Below are positions 9,239 to 18,554 of a stretch of DNA of 64,000 nucleotides, piece by piece. Where the stretch lies: contig NZ_BAABRU010000007.1 of assembly GCF_039545135.1 (NCBI RefSeq), positions 1 to 64,000 on the forward strand, in the 5' to 3' direction. The stretch comes from Herpetosiphon gulosus (GTDB taxonomy: Bacteria > Chloroflexota > Chloroflexia > Chloroflexales > Herpetosiphonaceae). Positions within the stretch are counted from its first letter, which is position 1. The number at the start of each line of letters is the position of its first letter. The notes under the pieces are model-generated. The model made no database searches. It was not told the origin of the DNA and saw only the letters and a program-made list of their open reading frames with translations. The translations under genes were made by a program, and so were the position numbers.

Positions 9239-10533
9239 GTTTAAGGGCGGACAGGTTGGCTATTGGATAGCAGTATATGTTAGGTCATATCCATGCCCAG
9301 TCGTCCGCCCCGCGTCACCATCATGGCCCACGTCTCGTGCAACGCGGTTCCTGCTACCACCAGCCGCTCCCCCAGCGCTGGTCTGCCTCCCATCCAGACC
9401 CACCGCAGGAGGCCGTACCGTCCCAACCGAAACAGACTCTCCCGCGCTGCCCATGGGCGCGGCGATGGAGTCGCACCACGCTCAGCCAGCACTGTCTGCG
9501 CCTCTGCCGTCCCGATCAGCAGCATGAACACTGTCGCCAGTGCCATGCCCAGTACCAATGCCTCCTGCGTCGCCTGATCGCGCGACTGGCTGGCTTCCCA
9601 CTGCCAGCCTGCCGTTTTCCAATCGCGAACCAGCGCTTCAATCGCCTATCGCCGCCCATAGCCATGCCGTCCCACCCCGATTGCTGACCAGCAGCAGCGG
9701 TTCCGCACACGCCACCTGCCACGTCGCCACTACCGTCACCGATCGCCAGCCCACCTTTTTGAAAGCGTGCCCCCACCGCACCACGTGGTGGCCTCGCGTC
9801 ACGAGCGTGCGGATCATGGTTTCGGTGTGCCCGCGCAGCTGGATGCGGGTATGACCTTGGACGCGCACGACCCAGCCCCAGCCATAGGCCGCCACCTGAT
9901 CGGTGAAGGCCGGACAGCCGAAGGCCCGGTCAGCCACCACAACCACGGGCGTGGTGGGGGGGGATGACCTGCCGCACGCGATCGAGGAGGGTGGCGGTAT
10001 CATCCACAAGGCAGTGGCACGGCGGGTGTTGCCCAGATGGAGCATCCACGCAAGCGGGATGGCGCGACCGTGATACCAGAGGGCGGCAGTGAGCAGCGTC
10101 CAACGGTCGGTGTGGGTGGTTTCATCGATGATGACGGTGACGGGGTCGTTGGGGGCGAGGTGCAGGGTGGTGGCAAGGACAACGCGATAGAGCGACCACT
10201 GAAGCTGGGCATCCCGATAGGTGCGGCGCAGTCGGCGTTCGTGACTGGCGGCGTGGGCAGCGGTGGACAGTCCCAAGGCACAGCCCCAAGCCACGAGGCG
10301 GGTGGTGATGGACTGCATAAGCAGGATACTGACGAGCCAATCGGTGAGGCGACGGGCAGTCCAAGACGACAGGGTGGGGACGGCGGTGATCAGGATCGTG
10401 TTGATCCAGTGGGTAAGGGCTGGTATACTCGACATACGGCCTCGGGTGGGAACGGATATGGTGTTGCGCCATCCAGTATACTAGCACGAGGCCGTTGTTT
10501 GTCCCGTTCTTCCCCACCCTGTCCGCCTTAAAC
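9239..10533. mobile_element. Insertion sequence with terminal inverted repeats and near-perfect 8-bp target duplication
   Basis: The left end begins GTTTAAGGGCGGACAGG and the right end, read inward, GTTTAAGGCGGACAGGG, an imperfect inverted repeat of about 20 bp. Outside the ends, ACTGCGGC (9231-9238) and ACTGTGGC (10534-10541) look like an 8-bp target duplication with one later substitution. The single transposase gene inside lies on the minus strand and is frameshifted. The insertion splits a C/G-rich intergenic repeat whose two halves flank the element. Confidence 0.7.
9280..10435 (-). pseudogene. Frameshifted DDE (IS4-like) transposase of the 9239-10533 element
   Basis: From ATG 10435 the frame gives VTVIIDETTHTDRWTLLTAA and VVVVADRAFGCPAFTD, which fit the first two DDE acidic motifs, and ends at a TGA near 9638. 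The C-terminal part resumes in another frame as ALVRDWKTAGWQWEASQSRD, supplying the acidic/arginine motif, and continues with hydrophobic helices to 9280 (RGGRLGMDMT). A single frameshift near 9650 separates the parts. Programmed frameshifting is possible, but I see no obvious slippery run, so decay is more likely. Confidence 0.7.
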
Positions 10534-10540
10534 ACTGTGG

Positions 10541-10620
10541 CAGGCGAGGGGAGTTCCAATCGTCATGATTGTATGGTTCCCCCTCGCCTCGCGTGCGGGC
10601 TAGGGGGTGAGGGCATGAAA
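10541..10620. repeat. C/G-rich intergenic repeat flanking the insertion sequence
   Basis: Alternating blocks of CCCCCTCGCC and GGCGAGGGG/CTAGGGGGTGAGGG type appear here. The same style of block occurs left of the insertion (9205-9238) and at 16300-16322 (CTCTCTCTCACGCTGCCGGAGAGG). They read as copies of a dispersed intergenic repeat able to form a hairpin, one of which was split by the element. Confidence 0.5.
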
Positions 10621-10634
10621 ATCGTAAAAACAGC

Positions 10635-10662
10635 AACGCCCAGAGCAATTGCCCTGGGCGTT
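10635..10662 (-). terminator. Intrinsic terminator of the glutamine synthetase gene
   Basis: A near-perfect palindrome (AACGCCCAG...CTGGGCGTT) lies 23 bp beyond the stop. On the minus strand it is followed within a few bases by TTTTT. Confidence 0.8.
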
Positions 10663-10684
10663 GACTGAACCTCGGAAGTAAGAA

Positions 10685-12106
10685 TTAGAACTTGCTCCAG
10701 AGGAATTGGTTGGTTACTTCGTGGTGGAATTGAACTTCCGAGCGTTTGATCAACGTGCCCAAGCGATGTGGACAGCGATCAGCCGAGGCAATCTTCAATT
10801 CAGCATACTTGGCTTGAATTTCTTCGCCCAAGACTGAAGCGATAATTTCGCTTGCCTGGAAGGCTTCGATTGCATCGTAGATGTTGTCGGGCAATACTTT
10901 TGCGCCCTTGCGAACTGAGGTATCGGCCTTTGGCCCTTCTAATCCAACCTTCAAGATCGAGTAAATCGCCATGTGTGGGTTGGCATCTGGGGCAATCGAG
11001 CGCACTTCAATACGAGCTGAACGAGCATTGCCCAATGGAATCCGCACCATCGAACCACGGTCGATCGCCGAAGCCTTGATTTGGTTTGGCGCTTCGTAGT
11101 GTGGGTCGAGGCGGCGATATGAATTGACGCTGGAGTTCAGTAACAAACACAGATCCAAGCCGCTGGTCAAGATGCGATCAACATAGCTCCAGCCATATTC
11201 TGAAAGGCCTTCTTCGCCGTTAGCATCATAGAATAAGTTGGTATCGCCCTTGGCCAACGACATGTTAGTGTGCATCCCGCTACCATTGACACCCGTCACT
11301 GGCTTGGGCAAGAAGCTGGCGGTCAAATCGAGTTTGTAGGCCAATTGGCGACAAATCAATTTATACAGCAACACTTGGTCGGCTGCGACTGAAGCTTCGG
11401 TGTAGGAGTAGTTCATTTCAAACTGTGAAGGCGCAACTTCTGGGTGATCTTTTTCATTGGCAAAGCCCATTGCGCGTTGTGCTTCAGCCGCAGCATCGAT
11501 AAACAAGCGCAGCGGATCGCCTGGCAATGAGTTGTAATACCCGCCAGTGCTCACAAATTCAAAGTGACCAGTATCGCGGTAGTGTTGCTCGGCGTTGCGG
11601 CCCTTGAATAAGAAGCCTTCAATTTCGTTGGCAACATTACAAACAATGCCTTGTTTGGCAAACAATTCAGCGGTGTAGGCTTGCAAGCGTGAGCGGAAGT
11701 CGGCAGGATACGCCGAACCATCGCGTTCCAACACTTGCCCAAACACCAAGACTTTACCAGGCCCAAAGATATCGGCTGGCAACCAATAGAATGCACCCCA
11801 ATCGATGCCCAAGCGCAAGTCGGATTCTGATTGTTGTGAGAAGCCACGGATCGAGGAGCCGTCAAAGGTCAAGTTATCAGCTGATTTCAACAAGAATTTT
11901 TTGTCGTAATCAAGCATGTGCAAGCGGCCTTCAAGGTCGGTGAAACAAACGGTCACAGCCTTGATACGCTTTTCATCGTTTAAATAGCGCATGCGCTCTT
12001 CTTGCAACTTGTCCAATGGGGTACGACCAACCCGTTGAGCTTTAGCAGCTAGGTTCAGTTCTTCCAACTCTTCGTAGGGAATTTCGAGAAAATCGCGAAG
12101 TGTCAT
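10685..12106 (-). CDS. glnA: Glutamine synthetase, type I-like
   Basis: The 473-residue protein has the N-terminal beta-grasp region with LTFDGSSIRGF. The catalytic domain contains NEIEGFLF, the ligand region EVAPSQFEMNYSYTEAS, NGSGMHTNMSL, and ARIEVRSIAPDANPH. These match glutamine synthetase, which makes glutamine from glutamate, ammonia and ATP in the cytoplasm. Several motifs differ from textbook GSI (SQFEMNY where GQHE/GQNE-type motifs are common, and MHTNMSL for MHCHQS). It may therefore belong to a divergent GSI branch or act on a related substrate. The gene is monocistronic with its own terminator and stands at the boundary between the insertion cluster and the core region. Confidence 0.88.
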   Translation of the reverse strand: MTLRDFLEIPYEELEELNLAAKAQRVGRTPLDKLQEERMRYLNDEKRIKAVTVCFTDLEGRLHMLDYDKKFLLKSADNLTFDGSSIRGFSQQSESDLRLGIDWGAFYWLPADIFGPGKVLVFGQVLERDGSAYPADFRSRLQAYTAELFAKQGIVCNVANEIEGFLFKGRNAEQHYRDTGHFEFVSTGGYYNSLPGDPLRLFIDAAAEAQRAMGFANEKDHPEVAPSQFEMNYSYTEASVAADQVLLYKLICRQLAYKLDLTASFLPKPVTGVNGSGMHTNMSLAKGDTNLFYDANGEEGLSEYGWSYVDRILTSGLDLCLLLNSSVNSYRRLDPHYEAPNQIKASAIDRGSMVRIPLGNARSARIEVRSIAPDANPHMAIYSILKVGLEGPKADTSVRKGAKVLPDNIYDAIEAFQASEIIASVLGEEIQAKYAELKIASADRCPHRLGTLIKRSEVQFHHEVTNQFLWSKF

Positions 12107-12228
12107 GGTGTGTCATCCTTTGTACTAACAAAGCCATACTCGGTGTCCCGCGAGCATGGTGGTTTAGTATTGTGCTTGGGAAGTTTTGGGATATTGCCAA
12201 GGAACGCGCGATCCATTCAACAGGTCGC

Positions 12229-12234
12229 ATTATA
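12229..12234 (-). promoter_or_regulatory. Possible -10 box of glnA
   Basis: TATAAT on the minus strand about 123 bp before the glnA start. No good -35 hexamer lies at 16-18 bp, so the call is tentative. Confidence 0.35.
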
Positions 12235-12380
12235 CGCAATCCCACCACACCAGAACTTGTGTATTCTATCCAAACTTTAAATCACGCTATTTGTACAAAG
12301 TGCACAAAAGGTTGTTAAATTGCTTGCCACTAGAGGCCTTAGCCACCATGCTTAAATTTCCAAACCATGTAGCAATTTGC

Positions 12381-14276
12381 CTAATCAAGCGCCTCAACCA
12401 AGCATGGAAAGACAATGGTAAAGATCGAGCCTTGGCCAAAAACGCTTTCAACTTGAATTGAGCCGTTCAAGAGTTCGATAAAATGGCGACAAAGCGCCAA
12501 ACCCAAGCCTGTGCCACCATAGCGCCGTGTGGTCGAGGCATCGCCTTGGGTAAATGGCTCAAACAAGCGCTGCATTTGGGCATCACTCATGCCAATGCCC
12601 GTATCGCGCACCCGACATTGCACATGTTGACTGGCTGGATCAAAGCTCACGCTGATGTTAATTGTGCCTTCTTTAGTAAATTTGGCAGCATTGCTCAATA
12701 AATTCAGCAAAATCTGGCGTAACATTGAACGATCAGTATGAATTAACGGCAGATGTTTGTTTGGCTCGAAATAGAGGCTGTTGGCATTTTTCTGGGCCAT
12801 CGGGTTAATTGTGGCAATCAAATCGCGTACAAGGCTGTTGAGATCAAAAGTTTCGGCAGCAATTTGGTACTTGCCAGCCTCAACTTTGGCCAAATCAAGC
12901 ACATCGTTGACCAAATTGAGCAATTGATGACCTGCATCATTAATTTGAGCAATATCGTGATGAAACTGTTCAACCATGGTCGGGTCAGCAAAATCTGTCT
13001 CGTCCATCAGCAATTCGCTGTAGCCAATAATTGCATTCAGTGGTGTACGTAGCTCGTGGCTCATATTGGCCAAAAAGGTGCTTTTGGCATGATTGGCGGC
13101 TTCGGCAGCATCACGGGCATGGCGTAAAGCCTCCTCGGCCTGTTTGCGTGCCGTAATTTCTTGAATTGTGCCTTCGGTGTAGAGCACCGAACCATCATCA
13201 GCATAGACCAAACGTGAGGTTTCGCTGATCCAAATCCGTTCGCCAGTTGCAGGCCGATAGACTTCCGATTCAATTTCATCATACGAGCCATTGGTTTGCA
13301 GCAGCTCACGCAAATCGTCAAAGCGCTGTGGATCAACATACATGGTGGTTAAATCGGCCACATAATCGACCAATTCATGTTCATGGGCAAAGCCTGCCAA
13401 GCGCACCAAAGCTGGGTTAGCCCGCAACACCCGTCCATCGGGCGTAATCCGAAAGATGCCAATTTTGGTGGTTTCAAAAATTGTGCGATAGTCACGCTCG
13501 GCCACGCGCAAGGCCTCAGTTAATTGATGATGCTCAGTTACATCTTGCAGCGAGCCATAAATTTTAATCGGCTGACCAAACTCTAGCTCAACTCGCCCGG
13601 TAAAACGCCCCCAAAACGAGCGCCCACGAAACGTCCGCATTTCGACGCTCAGATCAAACGAGCCACGCTGCTCGATCATTTGGCGAAAAATTGCTTCAAG
13701 TTGAATTAACGTGGCATTGGTATGGAAAAAATTCTGATTCTCAATTGTGGGCGTATATTCATGTGGGGTGGTATCCAAAATATGGTACATTTCGCGCGTC
13801 CAAAAAACTTGATTGGTCCTTAAGTCGATCTCCCAGCCACCGACGCGGGCAGTTTGTTCAGTTTGTAGCATCAAGCGCTCAAGCCGATTGCTCTCGGTAA
13901 TATCGCGCACCAACCAGACCTGACGATGGCCATGCGAAGCCAAGGTGCATTCTAAAAGACAACTTTGGTTCTGACGATTCACAATAAATCCATGGATAGT
14001 TTGGCCTAAGGCTGCTGCCGAGGTTGCAGCATACAATTGGCGCATGCTAGCAGCTTCAGAGCCATACAAGGTGCTAAACCATTGCTCAGTCGTCGTAATT
14101 TCAGCATTGCTATAGCCAATCATCGCCGTGACCGCTTGATTAAAAAAAACCTGTGAGCCTTGAAACCAAACCAAGCCAACCGGAAATTGCTCAAGCGTTA
14201 CATCTTTACGGCGAGTTGCTTTAATCAAGCGGCGTTGCCATGCGCCAGCGAGTGGCCATTTCAATTTCCGAGGCAT
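12381..14276 (-). CDS. Soluble multi-PAS sensor histidine kinase
   Basis: With the start at 14276 the protein has 631 residues. Three PAS-type domains lie at about 26-130, 142-255 and 265-388, each of the last two followed by a PAC-like end (DVTEHHQ, EITARKQ). A HisKA domain follows with phospho-acceptor MSHELRTPLNAIIGYSE, then a HATPase_c domain with LSNAAKF, DTGIGM and GTGLGL. There is no membrane segment, so it probably senses a cytoplasmic signal. No receiver domain is fused and no regulator gene adjoins it, making it an orphan kinase. A longer frame to 14342 exists, but the 14276 ATG has GTGAGGA upstream and a promoter-like -10 lies between the two. Confidence 0.88.
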   Translation of the reverse strand: MPRKLKWPLAGAWQRRLIKATRRKDVTLEQFPVGLVWFQGSQVFFNQAVTAMIGYSNAEITTTEQWFSTLYGSEAASMRQLYAATSAAALGQTIHGFIVNRQNQSCLLECTLASHGHRQVWLVRDITESNRLERLMLQTEQTARVGGWEIDLRTNQVFWTREMYHILDTTPHEYTPTIENQNFFHTNATLIQLEAIFRQMIEQRGSFDLSVEMRTFRGRSFWGRFTGRVELEFGQPIKIYGSLQDVTEHHQLTEALRVAERDYRTIFETTKIGIFRITPDGRVLRANPALVRLAGFAHEHELVDYVADLTTMYVDPQRFDDLRELLQTNGSYDEIESEVYRPATGERIWISETSRLVYADDGSVLYTEGTIQEITARKQAEEALRHARDAAEAANHAKSTFLANMSHELRTPLNAIIGYSELLMDETDFADPTMVEQFHHDIAQINDAGHQLLNLVNDVLDLAKVEAGKYQIAAETFDLNSLVRDLIATINPMAQKNANSLYFEPNKHLPLIHTDRSMLRQILLNLLSNAAKFTKEGTINISVSFDPASQHVQCRVRDTGIGMSDAQMQRLFEPFTQGDASTTRRYGGTGLGLALCRHFIELLNGSIQVESVFGQGSIFTIVFPCLVEALD

Positions 14277-14320
14277 AACGATCCTCACAACACAAGTTTC
14301 AAGCCTAAGGTCTATGCTGT

Positions 14321-14349
14321 ATTGTAGTATGAGAAAGGCCACGATCCAA
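14321..14349 (-). promoter_or_regulatory. Candidate promoter of the PAS histidine kinase
   Basis: Minus-strand TTGGAT (14349-14344) and TACAAT (14326-14321) are separated by 17 bp. Transcription would begin downstream of the upstream alternative ATG, which favours the 14276 start. Confidence 0.45.
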
Positions 14350-14430
14350 GTGGTTTTAGCGGCTTTTTAAGCCAATTTAGGGGTACACTATTAATATATG
14401 ACGCACTGCACAGCAACCCGCAACGACCGT

Positions 14431-14438
14431 GCTATAAT
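14431..14438 (+). promoter_or_regulatory. Extended -10 promoter of the PhaR-like gene
   Basis: GTGCTATAAT contains a consensus TATAAT at 14433-14438 preceded by a TGN extended -10. The -35 region is poor, as is common for extended -10 promoters. A strong ribosome-binding site, TAGGAGG, follows at 14466-14472. Confidence 0.6.
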
Positions 14439-14476
14439 GAGTTTCCCGCAGCACAATTCAGATCGTAGGAGGCGTT

Positions 14477-14983
14477 GTGGAATTAATTAAGAAATACGGC
14501 AATCGGAAGCTTTATCATACCAATGCCAAACAATATATTACGTTGCATGGCATTGCCAAGTTGATTCGGGCAGGCAGTGATGTTCGGGTCGTCGATAATG
14601 TGACTGGCGAAGATCTGACCGTGCAAACCTTATCGCAAATTTTGCTCAATAGCAAAGGTCGCCGCTCAGGCTCGCTGCCAATTCCGATTTTGTCTGATCT
14701 GATTCAAACCAGCGGCGAGACGCTCTCGCAGATGCGCCGGAATCTGTTTCAGTCGCTGGGCGGGAGCCAAATTGTTGATGCCGAAATTCGCTTACGCCTC
14801 GAACATTTGCTCGATGAAGGCAAAATTAGCGAAGATGTCTGTCAACATATGGGCCAATTATTGCTGAAAGATTCGGGCCATGCCCACGCCGAAAACCTAC
14901 CTGATCGCTCCGATGTTGAACGCTTGAAAAGCCAAGTTGAGCAACTAGCCAATTTAGTTGAGCAACTGTTGCACGATAAATAA
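14477..14983 (+). CDS. phaR: PHA accumulation regulator-type DNA-binding protein
   Basis: The 168-residue protein opens with IKKYGNRKLYHTNAKQYITL, the signature of the PHB/PHA accumulation regulator DNA-binding domain (first 60 residues). A helical C-terminal half ends in a short coiled coil (VERLKSQVEQLANLVEQLL). In PHA-producing bacteria PhaR represses phasin and synthase genes and binds the polymer. No PHA synthase is visible here, so the target is unknown. The start is GTG, fixed by TAGGAGG seven bases upstream. The patatin gene follows on the same strand after 60 bp, so they may be co-transcribed. Confidence 0.85.
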   Translation: MELIKKYGNRKLYHTNAKQYITLHGIAKLIRAGSDVRVVDNVTGEDLTVQTLSQILLNSKGRRSGSLPIPILSDLIQTSGETLSQMRRNLFQSLGGSQIVDAEIRLRLEHLLDEGKISEDVCQHMGQLLLKDSGHAHAENLPDRSDVERLKSQVEQLANLVEQLLHDK

Positions 14984-15045
14984 TCAATCTTCGTTTCACC
15001 ATTTCGTTTGCTGATTTATCGCCCATGGCAATGAGGCCACGATCA

Positions 15046-16281
15046 ATGAAGAAATCAACCCCATCCAAACGCGCTCTTGTCCTCGCTGGTGGTGGCATCT
15101 CTGGTGCCGTTTACGAAATTGGCGCTCTCCGTGCCATTGATGATCTCCTCACAACCCTAAGCATCAACGATTTTGATATGTATGTTGGCACAAGTGCTGG
15201 CAGCCTGATTAGCTCGTGCTTGGCGAATGGCATTACTACCCGCGAGTTGCTACGCATTCTCGAAGGAGCCTTGCCCGATGCCAAGCGGCTGCAACGCGAC
15301 CAAATTCTAGCGCTCAATTTGCGCGGCTTGATCAAGCGTGGTCGCCGTTTGCCGCGCCTGCTAGCGCAACGGGCGATCGAAACCTTGCGTCGGCCACAAG
15401 ATTTTGCCCCCCTCGACTGGGCTTGGAAGTTGCTCGAAGGCTTGCCCAACGGCATTTATTCAACCAACAGCTTAGAGCGCTATCTGCGCCATTTCTTGAC
15501 TGAGCGGGGTAGCAACCACTTTGCCGAGTTACAACGTGAGCTTTATATTGTGGCAACTGAGCTTGATAGTGGCGAACGGGCGGTGTTTGGCGAAGGCAGC
15601 CTGCGCAATGTTCCAATTTCGGCGGCGGTTGCAGCTTCTAGCGCTATGCCAATTGTCTATGAGCCTGTTCGGATCAATGGGGTTGATTATATTGATGGTG
15701 GCGTGCGCGGTACTGCCAGCCTCGATGTAGCAATTGATCGCGGAGCAAAACTGATTGTCTGTGTCAATCCATTGGTAGCCTTCGATAACCGCAAGCATCA
15801 GCTTGGTAGCCGGATCGCCGATGCTGGCATTCAGGCGATTGGTAACCAGGTATTTCGCACCTTTATTCAGGCTGGCTTGCACTATCACATCAAAAAATTG
15901 CGCCAGCAGCACCCTGATGTTGATATTATTTTGATCGAGCCACGCGCCGATGATGCGATTGTATTTGCCGAACATGTGCTGCATTACGATGAGCGTATGT
16001 TGCTCGCTCGCCATGGCTACGAATCAGCCACAATTCGTTTAGCCGATAAATATCAAGATTACAAGGCAATTTTGGCTAAACATGGCGTACACATCAGCCG
16101 CCAACGGGTCGCAAAAGAATTACATCATCTCTTTGCGAGTGACGATGCCGATACTTTACACTCGTTATTAGAGAACGATCCCAATGGCAAGCGTCTGACT
16201 CACCCGCAGAAAAGCTGGCGTACTGTCAACCTAGCCCACACCCTCGACGACCTTGATGCCCGCCTCGGCAATTTAGAATAG
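15046..16281 (+). CDS. Patatin-like phospholipase
   Basis: The protein has about 411 residues. It has the patatin oxyanion-hole motif GGGISGAVYEIGALR, the nucleophile elbow GTSAGS and the catalytic-dyad aspartate in DGGVRGTASLDVA, so it is predicted to hydrolyse acyl esters of lipids with a Ser-Asp dyad. There is no signal peptide; it probably acts at the inner face of the membrane or on storage granules. The C-terminal 100 residues are helical and unassigned. ATG 15046 is preferred over 15025 because GAGG lies nine bases upstream. Linkage to a PhaR-like regulator hints at a lipid or granule role, by position only. Confidence 0.85.
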   Translation: MKKSTPSKRALVLAGGGISGAVYEIGALRAIDDLLTTLSINDFDMYVGTSAGSLISSCLANGITTRELLRILEGALPDAKRLQRDQILALNLRGLIKRGRRLPRLLAQRAIETLRRPQDFAPLDWAWKLLEGLPNGIYSTNSLERYLRHFLTERGSNHFAELQRELYIVATELDSGERAVFGEGSLRNVPISAAVAASSAMPIVYEPVRINGVDYIDGGVRGTASLDVAIDRGAKLIVCVNPLVAFDNRKHQLGSRIADAGIQAIGNQVFRTFIQAGLHYHIKKLRQQHPDVDIILIEPRADDAIVFAEHVLHYDERMLLARHGYESATIRLADKYQDYKAILAKHGVHISRQRVAKELHHLFASDDADTLHSLLENDPNGKRLTHPQKSWRTVNLAHTLDDLDARLGNLE

Positions 16282-16339
16282 TAAATGTGTCCTCACCTCT
16301 CTCTCACGCTGCCGGAGAGGGGGATCATCCAAACAAACG

Positions 16340-16367
16340 ATCTGCTCCCGCTGTGGCGGGAGCAGAT
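16340..16367. terminator. Hairpin between convergent patatin and oppF genes
   Basis: A perfect 12-bp stem (ATCTGCTCCCGC...GCGGGAGCAGAT) with loop TGTG lies in the 126-bp convergent gap. The tails are moderately T-rich on both strands (TTTG; CGTTTGTTT on minus), so it probably acts in both directions. Confidence 0.65.
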
Positions 16368-16407
16368 TTGGGAATGAGGGAATATAGGCTCCTGACCCCT
16401 GCCCCCG

Positions 16408-17427
16408 TTATTGCAACTTCAAATTCATTTGCTCTTGAGATTCAGTTGCCCGCCAGCAAGCCACAAAATGGCCGCCACCATAATCGTGGAAGGGTGGATC
16501 TTCGGCTTTGCACTTGTCGATCACAATTGGGCAGCGGGTATGGAAGTGACAACCTGTGGGTGGATTAAGCGGGCTGGGCACATCGCCCTGCAAAATAATC
16601 CGCTGGCGTTGCTTCTCGACCTCAGGATCGGGAATTGGTACAGCCGAGAGCAAGGCTTGGGTGTATGGGTGCATCGGGTTGGCATATAAATCTTTCGAGG
16701 GAGCCAACTCAACCATTTTGCCCAAATACATCACCGCTACCCGATCGCTGATGTGCTTGACCACGCTCAGGTTATGGGCGATAAACAGATAGGTCAAACC
16801 AAACTGACCCTGCAAATCTTGCAGCAGATTGATAATTTGGGCTTGAATTGACACGTCAAGCGCCGAAACTGGCTCATCGCAGACGATAAAATCTGGTTCG
16901 ACCGCCAAAGCGCGGGCAATCCCAATCCGTTGGCGTTGGCCACCTGAAAATTCATGCGGGTAACGGTTGATAAAGTAAGGATTGAGACCGACCACCCGCA
17001 GCAATTCCTCGACCCGCGTGCGGACATCTTTACCGGTGCGTAGGCCGTGTACTCGAATCGGCTCACCAACAATATCGCCAACGGTCATGCGTGGGTTGAG
17101 CGAGGCATAGGGGTCTTGGAAAATAATCTGGACTTTACGGCGCATTTGGCGCATGGCCTCGCCTTTGAGTTTGGTCAAGTCCGTGCCATCAAAACTTACC
17201 GTACCAGCGGTGGGGCGATGCAACTGCAAAATTGCCCGCCCAGTTGTTGATTTACCACAGCCTGATTCACCGACCAAGCCGAGGGTTTCACCACGTTTGA
17301 CTGAAAAGCTCAAGCCATCAACTGCTTTAACTGCCCCGATCGTGCGGCGTAATAAACCGTTGGATTTGACCGGGAAGTGCATTTTTAAGCCGTTGATATC
17401 GAGCAGAGTATCATTTTGTACTGCCAT
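16408..17427 (-). CDS. oppF: Oligopeptide ABC transporter ATP-binding protein OppF/DppF
   Basis: The 339-residue ATPase has Walker [10 protein letters not shown], signature [15 protein letters not shown], Walker [13 protein letters not shown] and the C-terminal oligopeptide extension ([15 protein letters not shown]). The three cysteines near the end resemble the Fe-S-type C-terminal region of Opp/Dpp ATPases. It pairs with OppD to power peptide uptake at the inner face of the membrane. It is the last gene of the opp operon, 17 bp after oppD. Confidence 0.93.
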   Translation of the reverse strand: MAVQNDTLLDINGLKMHFPVKSNGLLRRTIGAVKAVDGLSFSVKRGETLGLVGESGCGKSTTGRAILQLHRPTAGTVSFDGTDLTKLKGEAMRQMRRKVQIIFQDPYASLNPRMTVGDIVGEPIRVHGLRTGKDVRTRVEELLRVVGLNPYFINRYPHEFSGGQRQRIGIARALAVEPDFIVCDEPVSALDVSIQAQIINLLQDLQGQFGLTYLFIAHNLSVVKHISDRVAVMYLGKMVELAPSKDLYANPMHPYTQALLSAVPIPDPEVEKQRQRIILQGDVPSPLNPPTGCHFHTRCPIVIDKCKAEDPPFHDYGGGHFVACWRATESQEQMNLKLQ

Positions 17428-17444
17428 TTGGCCTTCCTCTGGTT

Positions 17445-18518
17445 CTACGATGCTTGTTCGTGGGCTAAAACATCTTCAAGCGCAGCATCCAAGGCGGCTT
17501 GTTCTTCGGCAATTTTCTTTGCGGCCATCGCTTGGCGCTGTTCACGATCAATCTCAAATAAACAGGCTGCGGTATGTTCAGGCGCAACTTGGCGCAAACT
17601 TGGCGTTTCACTCCAACATTGCTCTTGCACAAAATCACAGCGTGGCGCAAATGGGCAGCGCTCGGTTTTCTCCAGCAAATCCGGTGGCAACCCTGGAATT
17701 GGCGTGAGGCGGGTTTGGATTCCATCAAGCCGTGGAATCGAATCGAGCAAGCCGATGGTGTAGGGCATACGCGGATTGTGGAACAGCTCGTTGGTTGAAG
17801 CCTGTTCGACCACCCGCCCAGCATACATCACAATCACCCGGTCGGTCATGCCCGCCACCACCCCAAGGTCGTGGGTAATAAAAATAATCGCTGTGCCTGT
17901 CTCGTTCTTGAGACGGTTAAGCAATTCTAAAATTTGGGCTTGAATAGTTACATCGAGTGCTGTCGTTGGCTCGTCGGCAATCAATAGCTCAGGGTTACAA
18001 GCTAGACCCATAGCGATCATCACCCGTTGGCGCATCCCACCAGAAAATTGATGCGGAAAATCATCAAGGCGTTTGTCAGGAGCCGGAATCCCAACCATTG
18101 AGAGCAAGTCAATGGCGCGGTTTCGGGCCTGTTTAGCAGTCATACCCATGTGCAATTGCAGCGATTCAGTCATCTGCCGACCAATCCGTAGTACCGGATT
18201 GAGCGAAGTCATGGGGTCTTGGAAGATCATCGAAATCCGATTACCACGGATTTTACGCATCTCCGACTCGCTAAAATCGATCAGATTATCGCCATCGAAT
18301 AAAATCTGGCCACCAGCAATTTTGCCTGGGGGCGAGGGAATCAAGCGCATAATCGAAAGTGATGTAACGCTTTTGCCTGAGCCAGATTCGCCGACGATGC
18401 CTAAGGTTTCGCCGCGATTGACCGAGAACGAGACATTATTGACAGCATTGACCACGCCATCGGCGGTTTTAAATTGAACTTGTAGGTTTTTGACCTCAAG
18501 CAAAGGTGCTTCAGCCAT
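17445..18518 (-). CDS. oppD: Oligopeptide ABC transporter ATP-binding protein OppD/DppD
   Basis: The 357-residue ATPase shows Walker [10 protein letters not shown], signature [16 protein letters not shown], Walker [13 protein letters not shown] and the extension [15 protein letters not shown], a cysteine cluster usual in this subfamily. After it an unusual alanine/glutamate-rich helical tail of about 35 residues ([20 protein letters not shown]) ends the protein. It lies 36 bp after oppC and forms the ATPase pair with OppF. Confidence 0.93.
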   Translation of the reverse strand: MAEAPLLEVKNLQVQFKTADGVVNAVNNVSFSVNRGETLGIVGESGSGKSVTSLSIMRLIPSPPGKIAGGQILFDGDNLIDFSESEMRKIRGNRISMIFQDPMTSLNPVLRIGRQMTESLQLHMGMTAKQARNRAIDLLSMVGIPAPDKRLDDFPHQFSGGMRQRVMIAMGLACNPELLIADEPTTALDVTIQAQILELLNRLKNETGTAIIFITHDLGVVAGMTDRVIVMYAGRVVEQASTNELFHNPRMPYTIGLLDSIPRLDGIQTRLTPIPGLPPDLLEKTERCPFAPRCDFVQEQCWSETPSLRQVAPEHTAACLFEIDREQRQAMAAKKIAEEQAALDAALEDVLAHEQAS

Positions 18519-18554
18519 ATATGCTCCTCATGATGTCGAGCAATTTGCCTTGAT

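Noticed and set aside
9638-9660. Programmed frameshift in the third transposase
   Set aside because: No slippery A/T or G run was seen at the junction, and neighbouring elements are also decayed, so a mutation is simpler.
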